Shown here in pieces: positions 15,757-23,061 of a stretch of 43,942 nt of DNA (positions within the stretch are counted from its first letter, which is position 1; each line of letters starts with the position of its first letter). A program made the translations under genes and the position numbers. This stretch comes from Variovorax sp. (GTDB taxonomy: Bacteria; Pseudomonadota; Gammaproteobacteria; Burkholderiales; Burkholderiaceae_C). The stretch is from positions 1-43,942 of the forward strand of contig SEGN01000030.1 in the NCBI GenBank assembly GCA_004211245.1, read 5' to 3'. The notes below the pieces were generated by a model. The model was not told the origin of the DNA. It saw only the letters and a program-made list of their open reading frames with translations, and searched no databases.

Positions 15757-16922
15757 TTGGCTTGCATCCAGGGGGTGTCGATCACCCACTTGCCGGCCTT
15801 GGCCCGCATGAAAGCGGCGGCCAGGCTGCCGGCATGTTGTTCCGACGTGAACGTGACCGGCGCCATCAGCCCGGTGTCCATGCCTTTGATCTTCTCCAGT
15901 TCGACAACGATCTTCTCGCTCGTGGGCGTGCCCTGCACGCGCTTGATCGCTTCGACCATGATCTGCGCGGCGTTGTAGCCGTGCATGCTGTAGGTCGTCG
16001 GCGTCGTCTTCGGCATGTACCTCTTCTGGCGCGCCAGGAACTGGGCCACCTCGGGCTTGGCCGACTCCAGCGGTTCCATCACGGCCACTGCGATCGCGCC
16101 TTCGACCAGGCTGGCACCGGCCAGCGTGAAGGTCTGAGGGTCACCCAACGCGTTGTGACCGCTGAACTGCGGCTTCCAGCCCATCTTGTTGGCTTCCTTC
16201 ATGATGAGCGCAGCGTCGCGCGGAATGCCGAAGAAAACGACGTCCTCCGCACCCGACTGCCGAGCCTGCGCAACCACGCCGCTGAAATTGGTGGAGCCCC
16301 GGTCGAACGGCAACTTGGTCACCGGCACATTCGACTTCTTCAGTCGCTCCTCGAAGCCGATGACGGCATCCTGGCCGAAGTCGTCGTTCTGATAGATCAC
16401 GGCGATCTTGGTGTGCTTCAGCGTCCCGGTCAGATAGTCGGCCAGCACCGACGCCTGGATGCGCACTTCGGGCAGCGTCGTGAAGACATACCGCTTGTTC
16501 GGCGTCGTCAGCGTGTGGCTGAATGCGTACGGCGCAAACAGCGGCACCTTCTTTTCCTGCACGTAGGGCACCATCGCGGCGTTGCTGGGAGTGCCCACGG
16601 GAGAGATCAGTCCGATCACGCTGTCCTGCTCGACCAGCTTTTTGGCCGAGGCAACCGCCCGCATCGGGTCGTAGCTGTCGTCCTCCGAAATCAGTTCGAT
16701 CTTGCGGCCATTGATGCCACCCTGGTCGTTCACAAAGCTGATGTAGGTCTCGATGCCGTCGCGAACACCCTGGCCCAGCAGCGACAACGATCCCGACAGA
16801 GGGCCGGTCGTACCCAGCTTGATCGTCTCTGCGGCCCCTGTCGCCGATACCGTCACCAGTGCGGCCGCTCCGGCCAGGATTGCGAGCGCATGACGCGCCT
16901 TGACCATGGGAAAGAACATCAT
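15753..16922 (-). CDS. Periplasmic substrate-binding protein of the cluster 1 Liv importer
   Basis: Type I periplasmic binding protein (Peripla_BP_6), 389 aa. The N-terminus MMFFPMVKARHALAILAGAA continues to an Ala-rich cleavage region before AETIKLGTTGPLSGSLS, typical of a Sec signal peptide and mature start. ATG 16922 has AGGAG six bases upstream; the longer frame to 17039 would cross the promoter. It is the first gene of the ten-gene operon and presumably feeds LivHMGF. A strong promoter with overlapping operator-like motif lies about 115 bases upstream. Confidence 0.92.
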   Translation of the reverse strand: MMFFPMVKARHALAILAGAAALVTVSATGAAETIKLGTTGPLSGSLSLLGQGVRDGIETYISFVNDQGGINGRKIELISEDDSYDPMRAVASAKKLVEQDSVIGLISPVGTPSNAAMVPYVQEKKVPLFAPYAFSHTLTTPNKRYVFTTLPEVRIQASVLADYLTGTLKHTKIAVIYQNDDFGQDAVIGFEERLKKSNVPVTKLPFDRGSTNFSGVVAQARQSGAEDVVFFGIPRDAALIMKEANKMGWKPQFSGHNALGDPQTFTLAGASLVEGAIAVAVMEPLESAKPEVAQFLARQKRYMPKTTPTTYSMHGYNAAQIMVEAIKRVQGTPTSEKIVVELEKIKGMDTGLMAPVTFTSEQHAGSLAAAFMRAKAGKWVIDTPWMQAK

Positions 16923-17042
16923 TTTTGTCTCCTGAGTGTCTCGGCGGACGGGATGCCCGCGAACAGACCTGAACCCGCGCAGGCGCTTGCGAGGACCGGA
17001 AGTCGAAGTCCCAACCTCGTGATCGGTGCGCCCTGGCAAACC

Positions 17043-17072
17043 ATTCTAAAAACACATTAACCGTATCGTCAA
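17043..17072 (-). promoter_or_regulatory. Promoter of the SBP-CoA-transferase-Liv operon
   Basis: Minus-strand TTGACG (17072-17067), an 18-base spacer, then TAGAAT (17048-17043), each one base from consensus, in a locally AT-rich stretch. The -35 box is covered by operator-like site 17059-17073. Confidence 0.6.
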
Positions 17073-17073
17073 G
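17059..17073. promoter_or_regulatory. Candidate TetR operator 1
   Basis: AACCGTATCGTCAAG, 13 of 15 identical to 6274-6288. It overlaps the -35 box of the SBP promoter and lies in the divergent region next to the TetR gene, where autorepressors usually bind. Confidence 0.45.
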
Positions 17074-17078
17074 CAAGT

Positions 17079-17093
17079 TACCGTACGGTCAGT
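17079..17093. promoter_or_regulatory. Candidate TetR operator 2
   Basis: TACCGTACGGTCAGT, with a perfect 10-base palindrome ACCGTACGGT at 17080-17089. It starts exactly 20 bases (about two helical turns) from site 1, which would allow two dimers on the same DNA face. Confidence 0.45.
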
Positions 17094-17194
17094 CTACTGA
17101 CTATCCCGGACTTTCGGGTGCCGCGTAGACTATTGGAGACGGCCCGGATGTTGCGACACCGTTGCTACCCGCGATGCCGCCCGCAGGAGTTGAG

Positions 17195-17890
17195 ATGGCT
17201 TGGAAGAATGCTGTACCGGTTGCGAGCGTCCAGTTCGACCGCAAGCGTGAGGTACTGCTGCGCGAGGCCGCTGCGTCGTTCAACCGTCGCGGCTATCACG
17301 GCACCTCTCTCGCCGAGATCGCCAAAAAGCTTGGCGTGACGAAAGCGGCGCTCTACACGTATGTGCCGAGCAAGGAGGAGTTGCTTTACTTCTGCCACGA
17401 AGCCGCGATGGAGAGCGCGATCGAGAGCCTTCACAAGGCCCAGGCCGGAGGCGGAAACGGGCGCGAAAAGCTGACTGCAACGCTGCGCCACTATCTGGGA
17501 ATGATGCTGGGGGAGGAGGGCGGTTATGTCGTCCTCCTCGAAGAGAATGCGATGAAGCCCGCCCACGTCCGCGCCATCATCAACCGGCGCGACAAATTCG
17601 AACAGGGGCTGCGCGATTTCGTCGTCGAGGGCATCCGCGACGGCAGCATCGTGCAGTGCAACCCGAAGCTCGCAGTCTTCATGATGATGGGCGCGCTGAA
17701 CTGGGGGCGCAAATGGTTCAGACCCAACGGAACGTGGTCCGGCGCACAGATCGCGTATGCGCTGACGCAGATGCTGGAGCGCGCCGTGTCTTCAACCCCG
17801 GAGGCGGAGTTGATCGACGACCCCATCGGTTACGAGCCGGAGGCCGGCGTTGAAGAGGGGGCGTCGACGCCGCGCCGCCGGGTGGCCTAG
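17195..17890 (+). CDS. TetR/AcrR-family transcriptional regulator
   Basis: DNA-binding repressor candidate of 231 aa. The N-terminal TetR helix-turn-helix is clear: LLREAAASFNRRGYHGTSLAEIAKK, then GVTKAALYTYVPSKEELL (about residues 20-65). The rest is a helical ligand domain with a Met-rich MMMGALNWGRKWF segment; the ligand, perhaps an acyl-CoA, is unknown. ATG 17195 has AGGAG five bases upstream and is preferred to 17162. Divergent transcription from the SBP operon and the paired operator-like sites suggest it represses that operon, itself, and possibly the carboxylase operon. Confidence 0.93.
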   Translation: MAWKNAVPVASVQFDRKREVLLREAAASFNRRGYHGTSLAEIAKKLGVTKAALYTYVPSKEELLYFCHEAAMESAIESLHKAQAGGGNGREKLTATLRHYLGMMLGEEGGYVVLLEENAMKPAHVRAIINRRDKFEQGLRDFVVEGIRDGSIVQCNPKLAVFMMMGALNWGRKWFRPNGTWSGAQIAYALTQMLERAVSSTPEAELIDDPIGYEPEAGVEEGASTPRRRVA

Positions 17891-17993
17891 CCATCAGGTG
17901 GACGGGCCGCCGCGTTGAGTTATTGGCCGACCGCGCCCTGCGCGCTCCGCGTTTCAAGCTGCAGCGTCCGCTCCAACTTTGCAAAGGCTCTTC

Positions 17994-18404
17994 ATGACTG
18001 CACGCGACGTCGTTTTCCCTCATGGCCGCCGGGCCTTGTACGAACGCAACCGCTATTCGCCCGCGGTCCGAGCCAATGGGTTCCTGTTCGTCTCGGGCCA
18101 GGTGGGCAGCCGGTCGGACGGCTCGCCCGAGCCGGACCTTGTGGCCCAGGTGCGGCTCGCGTTCGAGAACCTGAACGCGGTGCTTGCCGCCGCAGGCTGC
18201 ACGTTCGACGACGTGGTGGATGTCACTGTCTTTGTCGTCGATCCGGAAGCGAACTTCGAGACGATCTGGCAAGTGGTCCCGGAGTATTGGGGCGATGCGC
18301 CGCACCCGACGCTGACCGGCGTAGGCGTGACCTGGCTCTCCGGCTTTCAGTTCGAGATCAAGGTGATTGCGAAACTTCCGCAGCGGGCGGTCGTGCCTGA
18401 TTGA
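17994..18404 (+). CDS. RidA/YjgF-family protein lacking the catalytic Arg
   Basis: Small soluble trimeric-fold protein of 136 aa in the RidA (reactive imine deaminase) family. LFVSGQVG near residues 31-38 and the final FEIKVIAKLP strand are typical. The region that in RidA reads P-A-R-S-x-V-E-V reads HPTLTGVGVTWL (104-115), so the imine-binding Arg is absent and Leu is there; Glu121 remains. Such non-Arg members (Rid4-7 groups) lack canonical deaminase activity and often accompany catabolic genes. ATG 17994 follows AAAGG. It lies 103 bases after the TetR gene and may be co-transcribed. Confidence 0.85.
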   Translation: MTARDVVFPHGRRALYERNRYSPAVRANGFLFVSGQVGSRSDGSPEPDLVAQVRLAFENLNAVLAAAGCTFDDVVDVTVFVVDPEANFETIWQVVPEYWGDAPHPTLTGVGVTWLSGFQFEIKVIAKLPQRAVVPD

Positions 18405-18465
18405 GCTGGAATCCGTCCGGTTGGGGGTTCCTGTCGGGCAGCGAGGGGTCGACCGACGCGCCTCT

Positions 18466-18861
18466 TCACATCGAACTGCGCTTTTGCTCCGTCCAACTGG
18501 CGAGTGCCGCATGCGCCTCGGATTTCGCCTTCTCCATGTACTCGCGTGTCTCGGTCCGGGCCGTGATCTCGAGTCGCAGCCCGTTGGGATCGAAGAAGTA
18601 GATCGAGTTGATGAAGTGGTGATCCGTGATGCCGAGCACTTCCACGCCGGCCCGCTCGAGGCGCGCCTTCATCTGTACGACATCGGCGACGCTTTCGGCT
18701 TCGAAGGCGAAGTGATGGACCCACGGGGGCATGTCGGAACTCACCGTGGCGCCCTTGCCGTCGCAGATGTCGAAGAAGGCGATGTAGGAGCCGTCGCCCA
18801 TCTCAAAGAAGATGTGGAAATAGGGCGCCTGCTCTCCTGTCGATGGAACGACGTCGGACTG
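18466..18861 (-). pseudogene. 5'-truncated VOC-family (glyoxalase/dioxygenase fold) gene
   Basis: The frame has clear VOC sequence: VPSTGEQAPYFHIFFEMGDGS, then a second-half His (WVHHFAFEAES) and the metal-ligand Glu in NGLRLEITARTE. It aligns with the intact VOC protein at 36302-36949 (VPSTGDKIPYFHIFFRMGDGS), but homology stops near 18861. The first 30 to 40 residues, including the N-terminal metal-binding His and beta-strand, are missing, and upstream bases run within 60 nt into the SBP gene. No start codon exists in frame before ATG 18801, inside the fold. It is therefore probably a remnant, possibly at a rearrangement point between the two clusters. Confidence 0.75.
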
Positions 18862-18916
18862 GACCGTTTTGGCAGGGTCGCGAGGTTGAACGGGATGCTT
18901 TGTTCGCCACGGGGCT

Positions 18917-20059
18917 TCACGGCAGGATCGCCAACTCGCCTTTCTTCACGGTCAGCATCACGCCGCCGTAGGTGGGACGACGCTCCTTGTCCTTGACCCA
19001 CATGCCCTGGCCGATGACGACCGGCACGTTGTTGATCTTCTCCATTTCGGCACGGATCTTCGCGCGATCGGGATTGGGGCCGGCATTGCGGATGGCCTGC
19101 ACGCCGATCTGCGCCAGGGTGTAGCCCATCGCCGCCCAGTTGTCGGGGACCTCGTTCTTGTAGCGCGCCTTGTACGCCTTGACGAAGTCGGCGTTCAGCG
19201 CATTGGTGCTGTTCACGGAGTAGTCGGCAATGATGAGCGAGCCCTCGACGGCGCTGCCGCCGGTTTGAATGTATTTGGTCGAGGCCAGCGACGACGGCCC
19301 GACGATGCGCACCTTCGACGGCACGCCCGCCTGGCGCATCTGGATGGCGAGGTTGGCCGTGATCTCGGGCGGCGCGCCGACGTAGACGGCATCGATGTCC
19401 TGCGAGGCAATCTTCGTTGCCAGCGCCAGGAAATTGGATTCGGACGTGACGATGCCGTTCTCCGACACGATGGACACGCCGCCGGCCTTCACGGCATCGC
19501 GGAACGCATTCTTCTGTTCGATGATGCCGTCGCTGCCCTGGTCGAACACCAGCGCGATCTTCTTGATGCCGGATTTCTCGGCCACGTACTTCGCCAGGAA
19601 GCCCATGATGTCGACCGCCTGCGCCTGCACCTTGAAGGCCCAGGGACCGGTGGCGAGGATCGCGTTGGACGAGCCGATGGCGAACATCGGCACCTCCAGC
19701 TCGTTCGCCACCGGGCCGGCGGCGAGCGCCGAGAAGCTGTTGGTCGGACCCATGATCATCAGTGCCCGGTCGCGCCGGCCGAACTGGGTGGCCAGGCTGA
19801 TGGCCTGCGCCTTGTCGGCGGCTTCGTCGCCTTCGATGATCCTGATCCGCGCGCCGCCAGGCATGCCTTTCTGGTTGGCCTCTTCCAGTGCGAGGCGCAT
19901 CCCGTTCTGGATCGGCACGCCGCCGAAGGCGAACACGCCGCTGGTGGCGTTCATGATGGCGATGGGCAATTCCTGCTGCGCTGCGGCCGGCAGTGCGGCG
20001 AGCGAACCGAGGGCGAGGGCGGCGCCGCACGTGAGGGTGAGTCGGCGAAGGACTTGCAT
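18917..20059 (-). CDS. Periplasmic substrate-binding protein (Liv type), paralogue of the receptor at the right edge
   Basis: Type I periplasmic binding protein, 380 aa. The signal peptide is MQVLRRLTLTCGAALALGSL followed by AALPAAAQQ; the mature part begins ELPIAIMNATSGVFAFGG. ATG 20059 has GGAG eight bases upstream; a much longer frame is spurious. Roughly half of its residues match the partial receptor at 42881-43942 (for example FGGVPIQN, ATGPWAFK, SESNFLALATK, NNVPVV). It is last intact gene of the SDR-MFS-racemase operon and has no adjacent permease genes, so it probably uses another Liv cassette. Confidence 0.92.
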   Translation of the reverse strand: MQVLRRLTLTCGAALALGSLAALPAAAQQELPIAIMNATSGVFAFGGVPIQNGMRLALEEANQKGMPGGARIRIIEGDEAADKAQAISLATQFGRRDRALMIMGPTNSFSALAAGPVANELEVPMFAIGSSNAILATGPWAFKVQAQAVDIMGFLAKYVAEKSGIKKIALVFDQGSDGIIEQKNAFRDAVKAGGVSIVSENGIVTSESNFLALATKIASQDIDAVYVGAPPEITANLAIQMRQAGVPSKVRIVGPSSLASTKYIQTGGSAVEGSLIIADYSVNSTNALNADFVKAYKARYKNEVPDNWAAMGYTLAQIGVQAIRNAGPNPDRAKIRAEMEKINNVPVVIGQGMWVKDKERRPTYGGVMLTVKKGELAILP

Positions 20060-20079
20060 GGTGGTGTCTCCGGTTGAAA

Positions 20080-20877
20080 TCAGTTGCCCGACCAGGTCGG
20101 GCCGAGCGCAGCCAGCGCGGCCGGACTGGGGCGGGTGTAGGCGCGCAGGCGGCTCGGCTGGATGCCCAGCCGCTGCTTCAGGGTGATGGCGTGTTCGGCG
20201 GCGAGGACGGCGGCACCGACCGAGTCGATCACCGGCACGCCGTCCACTTCCTGCAGGCCGTTCACGGCGACGATCGCGGCGACCATGCCTTCGGCCGGAA
20301 TCACGGCGTCCGCACCGGCGGCAATCGCCTTGCGGGCCGCGGTCCGGAAGCGATCGAGATAGGCTGCGGGCTCCTTGAACTCGCGCTCCAGATCGGTCTC
20401 CAGCATGACGCTGTCCACCAGATGGATGCCACTCACGCGCGAAGCGAGACGGTGGCGCTCGATCGACGCTTCGACGTACGGCACCGTCTGCTCGCTCAGC
20501 ACCAGCAGCGCCATCTTCGGCGCCACGGTGCAGCCCGCGAGCATCGAGGCCTCGAAGGCCGACACCACCGGAATCTCGACGAGCGAGCGCAATTCGCGCA
20601 GCACCGGCTCGGCGAAGGTGCCGATCACGAAGGCGTCGTAGCCCTGCTGCTGCGCCTTCCATGCGTTGCGCAGGAAGAGCGGAACCACCACGCTGGTGTA
20701 GACCGCCGGCGAGAGAATCACATCGGCCATCAGCAGGCCGTGGCCGAGGTCCCGATCCATGCCATGCGCCGTGATGTGCGTGCCGTGCGAGCCGATGCGC
20801 GCGACGTGCTGGTGCAATGCCGCGACGAACGATGGGTGCCTGGAAGCGTCCGCGGTGAACTGGTACCAGAATTTCAT
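20080..20877 (-). CDS. Asp/Glu/hydantoin-racemase-fold protein lacking both catalytic cysteines
   Basis: Protein of 265 aa resembling the cofactor-independent racemase/decarboxylase fold (two Rossmann-like halves). In racemases the two acid-base cysteines sit in N-C-F-G-D-P and L-G-C-A-G motifs; the corresponding loops here read GTFAEP (86-91) and PAEGMV (194-199), and the only Cys (C116) lies elsewhere. Racemization by the usual mechanism is thus unlikely; a decarboxylase, isomerase or hydrolase activity is possible. The ATG at 20877 overlaps the MFS stop (ATGA), and palindrome 20912-20929 lies just upstream within the MFS gene. Confidence 0.75.
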   Translation of the reverse strand: MKFWYQFTADASRHPSFVAALHQHVARIGSHGTHITAHGMDRDLGHGLLMADVILSPAVYTSVVVPLFLRNAWKAQQQGYDAFVIGTFAEPVLRELRSLVEIPVVSAFEASMLAGCTVAPKMALLVLSEQTVPYVEASIERHRLASRVSGIHLVDSVMLETDLEREFKEPAAYLDRFRTAARKAIAAGADAVIPAEGMVAAIVAVNGLQEVDGVPVIDSVGAAVLAAEHAITLKQRLGIQPSRLRAYTRPSPAALAALGPTWSGN

Positions 20878-22082
20878 GGGCGCAGTGTCTTCGTCGTGTC
20901 GCCCAGCGTCTGTCCCCGTGGCAGGGGACGTGCGCGCAGGCTGAATGCGAACGCCGCGCCCAGCGCGCCCAGCACCAGGCCGCAGGCCAGGAACACCGGC
21001 CGGTACCCGACCCGGTCGACCGCCGCAGACGCGGCCGCAACGCCCGCCGCGATGCCGAGGAACATGGCCATCGCGAACAGGCTCACCGACGTCCCGCGCA
21101 GTGTCGGCACCATCTGGGTGGCGTGCGCCTGGAGCGTGCCGTGCAGCATGTAGAAGCCGAGCCCGCCGATCAGGCAGGCCGGCATCGCCAGCGTCCAGGG
21201 GCCGCCGGCCGCGAGCAGCAGCCAGGCGAACGTCATGGCCGCGCCCCCGGCCAGCGCGATGCCGCTTTCGCCCAGCTTCGCCACCATCTTGCGGACTGCG
21301 AAGGCATAGAAGAAGCCGCCGACGCCATAGAGCGCCACGACCGCCGCGGCGCCCGACAGGCTCAGCCCGAACGTGCGCACCAGATAGGCCGGCAGGAAGG
21401 CGAGGCCGCTGAAGGCGAACGCGCCTTCCACCGCCACCACCAGCAGCATCCAGCGTGCCCAGGGGACGGCAAGCACCTGCAGGATGACGCGAAAGTGGCT
21501 CTGGCCCGAGTGCGGCTGTACCGGCTCGCGCCGCACATCCGGATGCAGGGCGATCGACAGGCCTCCCACGAGGAACACCAGCGCGAGCACAGCGAACACC
21601 GCTCGCCATCCGAACTGCTCGGTCAGGAAACCCGAGACCCATTGGCCGGCGATCATGCCGCCCAGGGAAAGCGTGAGGAAGCGCGCCAGCACGGCCTGGC
21701 GGTCTTCATAGGACACGGTGTCACCGACCCAGGCGAGCACCAGCGCGATGATGCCCGCCGCCGCGGCGCCCGCCAGGAAGCGGGCCGCCACCAGCATCTC
21801 CAGGCTCACCGCGACCAGTGCCAGCAGGTTTCCGAGGACGCAGCCGAGCGCGGCGAAGCCGATCAGGCGGCGCTTGCCATAGCGGTCCCCCAGCGGCCCG
21901 AAAAACAGTTGCATCAACCCGTAGGCGATGGCGTAGGACGAGACGGTCAGCGCCGCGCGCCCGGTCGTGACGCCGAAGGTCTGCGCCAGCGCGGGCAGCA
22001 TCGGATCGCAGACACGCATCATCGCGCTGCTTGCGAAATGCACGACGGCCAGGGCTGCGACCCCGCCGGGCAGCCTGCTCAT
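20874..22082 (-). CDS. Major facilitator superfamily transporter
   Basis: Inner-membrane transporter of 402 aa with about 12 hydrophobic segments. The MFS loop 2-3 motif appears as FFGPLGDRYGKRRLIG (near residues 61-76), with a DRYGKR core. SDR-overlapping ATG 22082 (ATGA) is the natural start; the longer frame runs through the SDR gene. Its substrate may be the aromatic or acid metabolite handled by the operon, by context only. The 3' end carries one of the GTCCCC palindromes. Confidence 0.9.
   Translation of the reverse strand: MSRLPGGVAALAVVHFASSAMMRVCDPMLPALAQTFGVTTGRAALTVSSYAIAYGLMQLFFGPLGDRYGKRRLIGFAALGCVLGNLLALVAVSLEMLVAARFLAGAAAAGIIALVLAWVGDTVSYEDRQAVLARFLTLSLGGMIAGQWVSGFLTEQFGWRAVFAVLALVFLVGGLSIALHPDVRREPVQPHSGQSHFRVILQVLAVPWARWMLLVVAVEGAFAFSGLAFLPAYLVRTFGLSLSGAAAVVALYGVGGFFYAFAVRKMVAKLGESGIALAGGAAMTFAWLLLAAGGPWTLAMPACLIGGLGFYMLHGTLQAHATQMVPTLRGTSVSLFAMAMFLGIAAGVAAASAAVDRVGYRPVFLACGLVLGALGAAFAFSLRARPLPRGQTLGDTTKTLRP
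20912..20929. promoter_or_regulatory. GTCCCC palindrome, site a
   Basis: GTCCCC-GTGGCA-GGGGAC, perfect 6-base arms with a 6-base spacer; the extended left half GCGTCTGTCCCC differs by one base from site c. It lies inside the MFS coding region, 35 bases upstream of the racemase-like start, so it could drive or modulate an internal transcript or be a fortuitous copy. Confidence 0.35.
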
Positions 22083-22915
22083 GCCTTGTCCGCGTCGGAC
22101 TTCTCGAAGCCGGGACGGGGCACGAGCGTGAGCCATGCCGTGCTGAGCCCGCCGTCGACCAGCACGTCCTGTCCGGTGACATAGCCGGCGCGCGCACTCG
22201 ACAGATACACCACGACCTCGGCGATGTCGGGCGGCGCGCCGATGCGCCGCGCCGGCAGGATCTGCTCGCGCTTCCTGAGCACCGCCGGGTCGGCATAGAT
22301 CACTTCGCTCATGGGTGTGCGAACCATGGCCGGGCTGACCACGTTGCTGCGGATGCCGTGCTCGCCCAGTTCGACCGCGAGCAGGCGCGAGAGCATCTTC
22401 ACCCCGGCCTTGCTCACGCTGTAGGGGCCGCTGTAGGGCTGCGGCACGTGGCCGGAGATCGACGCCACATGCACCATGCTGCCGCCACCGGCCGCGATCA
22501 TCTGCCGGCCGAAGGCCTGCGAACAAAGCAGGAAGCCGTCGAGGTTGACGGCCATCAGCTGGCGCCACCGGTCCATCTCGATGTCCATCAGCGCCGCGGC
22601 ATAGATGGCGGCGGCGTTGTTCACCAGAACATCGCAGCGCCCGAGCTCGCGCTCCACCGCGGCGGCGGCACGGTCGACGCTGGCCTTGTCCGTGATGTCG
22701 CAGTCCACGGCGATGGCGCGGGCACCCGTTGCGGCGATGTCCGCGCAGACCCGGCTCGCGCCTGCCTGGTCGCGATCCAGCACGGCCACGCGGGCACCGA
22801 CGGCGGCGAACTGGCGCGCGATTTCGGCGCCGATGCCGCCGGCCGCACCGGTCACGACGCAAACCTTGTTCTCGAGTTCCAGCCAGGAAGCGTGTGGGGT
22901 GTTCGGGTTCGTCAT
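22079..22915 (-). CDS. Short-chain dehydrogenase/reductase (SDR 1)
   Basis: Classical SDR of 278 aa: NAD(P)-binding TGAAGGIGAEIA near residue 23, NNAA in place of NNAG, catalytic Ser in VASISGH and YSVSK. An acidic residue after the second strand (LDRDQ) favours NAD+. First gene of the leftward operon with MFS, racemase-like and SBP genes. ATG 22915 was chosen because it is close to the family N-terminus; the Shine-Dalgarno is weak. Substrate unknown (a secondary alcohol or ketone intermediate). Confidence 0.92.
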   Translation of the reverse strand: MTNPNTPHASWLELENKVCVVTGAAGGIGAEIARQFAAVGARVAVLDRDQAGASRVCADIAATGARAIAVDCDITDKASVDRAAAAVERELGRCDVLVNNAAAIYAAALMDIEMDRWRQLMAVNLDGFLLCSQAFGRQMIAAGGGSMVHVASISGHVPQPYSGPYSVSKAGVKMLSRLLAVELGEHGIRSNVVSPAMVRTPMSEVIYADPAVLRKREQILPARRIGAPPDIAEVVVYLSSARAGYVTGQDVLVDGGLSTAWLTLVPRPGFEKSDADKA

Positions 22916-22949
22916 AGGCGCACTGTCGGCGCGGACGACGCACTCGTCA

Positions 22950-22966
22950 GTCCCCTGCCGGGGGAC
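22950..22966. promoter_or_regulatory. GTCCCC palindrome, site b
   Basis: GTCCCC-TGCCG-GGGGAC with perfect arms; the left half extends to CGTCAGTCCCC (22945-22955), identical to site c. It is in the divergent space between SDR 1 (start 22915) and the SBP gene (start 23062), a typical place for an operator. Confidence 0.55.
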
Positions 22967-22987
22967 TCGGCACGAGGAGATCGCGAA

Positions 22988-23005
22988 GTCACACGGCGGG
23001 GGGAC
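22988..23005. promoter_or_regulatory. GTCCCC palindrome, degenerate site f
   Basis: GTCACA-CGGCGG-GGGGAC; the right half extends to GGGGACAGAC (23000-23009), the exact reverse complement of the left half of site a. Like site d it has one good and one degenerate arm and sits on the rightward-gene side of the divergent region. Confidence 0.35.
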
Positions 23006-23061
23006 AGACTCGGATCGGGATGTCGGATGTACTACCCGCGCACCAACCTGAAGGAACAATC

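Noticed and set aside
20080-20877. Annotation as a functional hydantoin or aspartate racemase
   Set aside because: Neither of the two catalytic Cys motifs is present, so a racemase name would overstate the evidence.
20874-22943. Minus-strand frame of 689 codons that could be an SDR-MFS fusion
   Set aside because: The SDR part lies in another frame; upstream residues of this frame do not look like protein. The true MFS start is at 22082.
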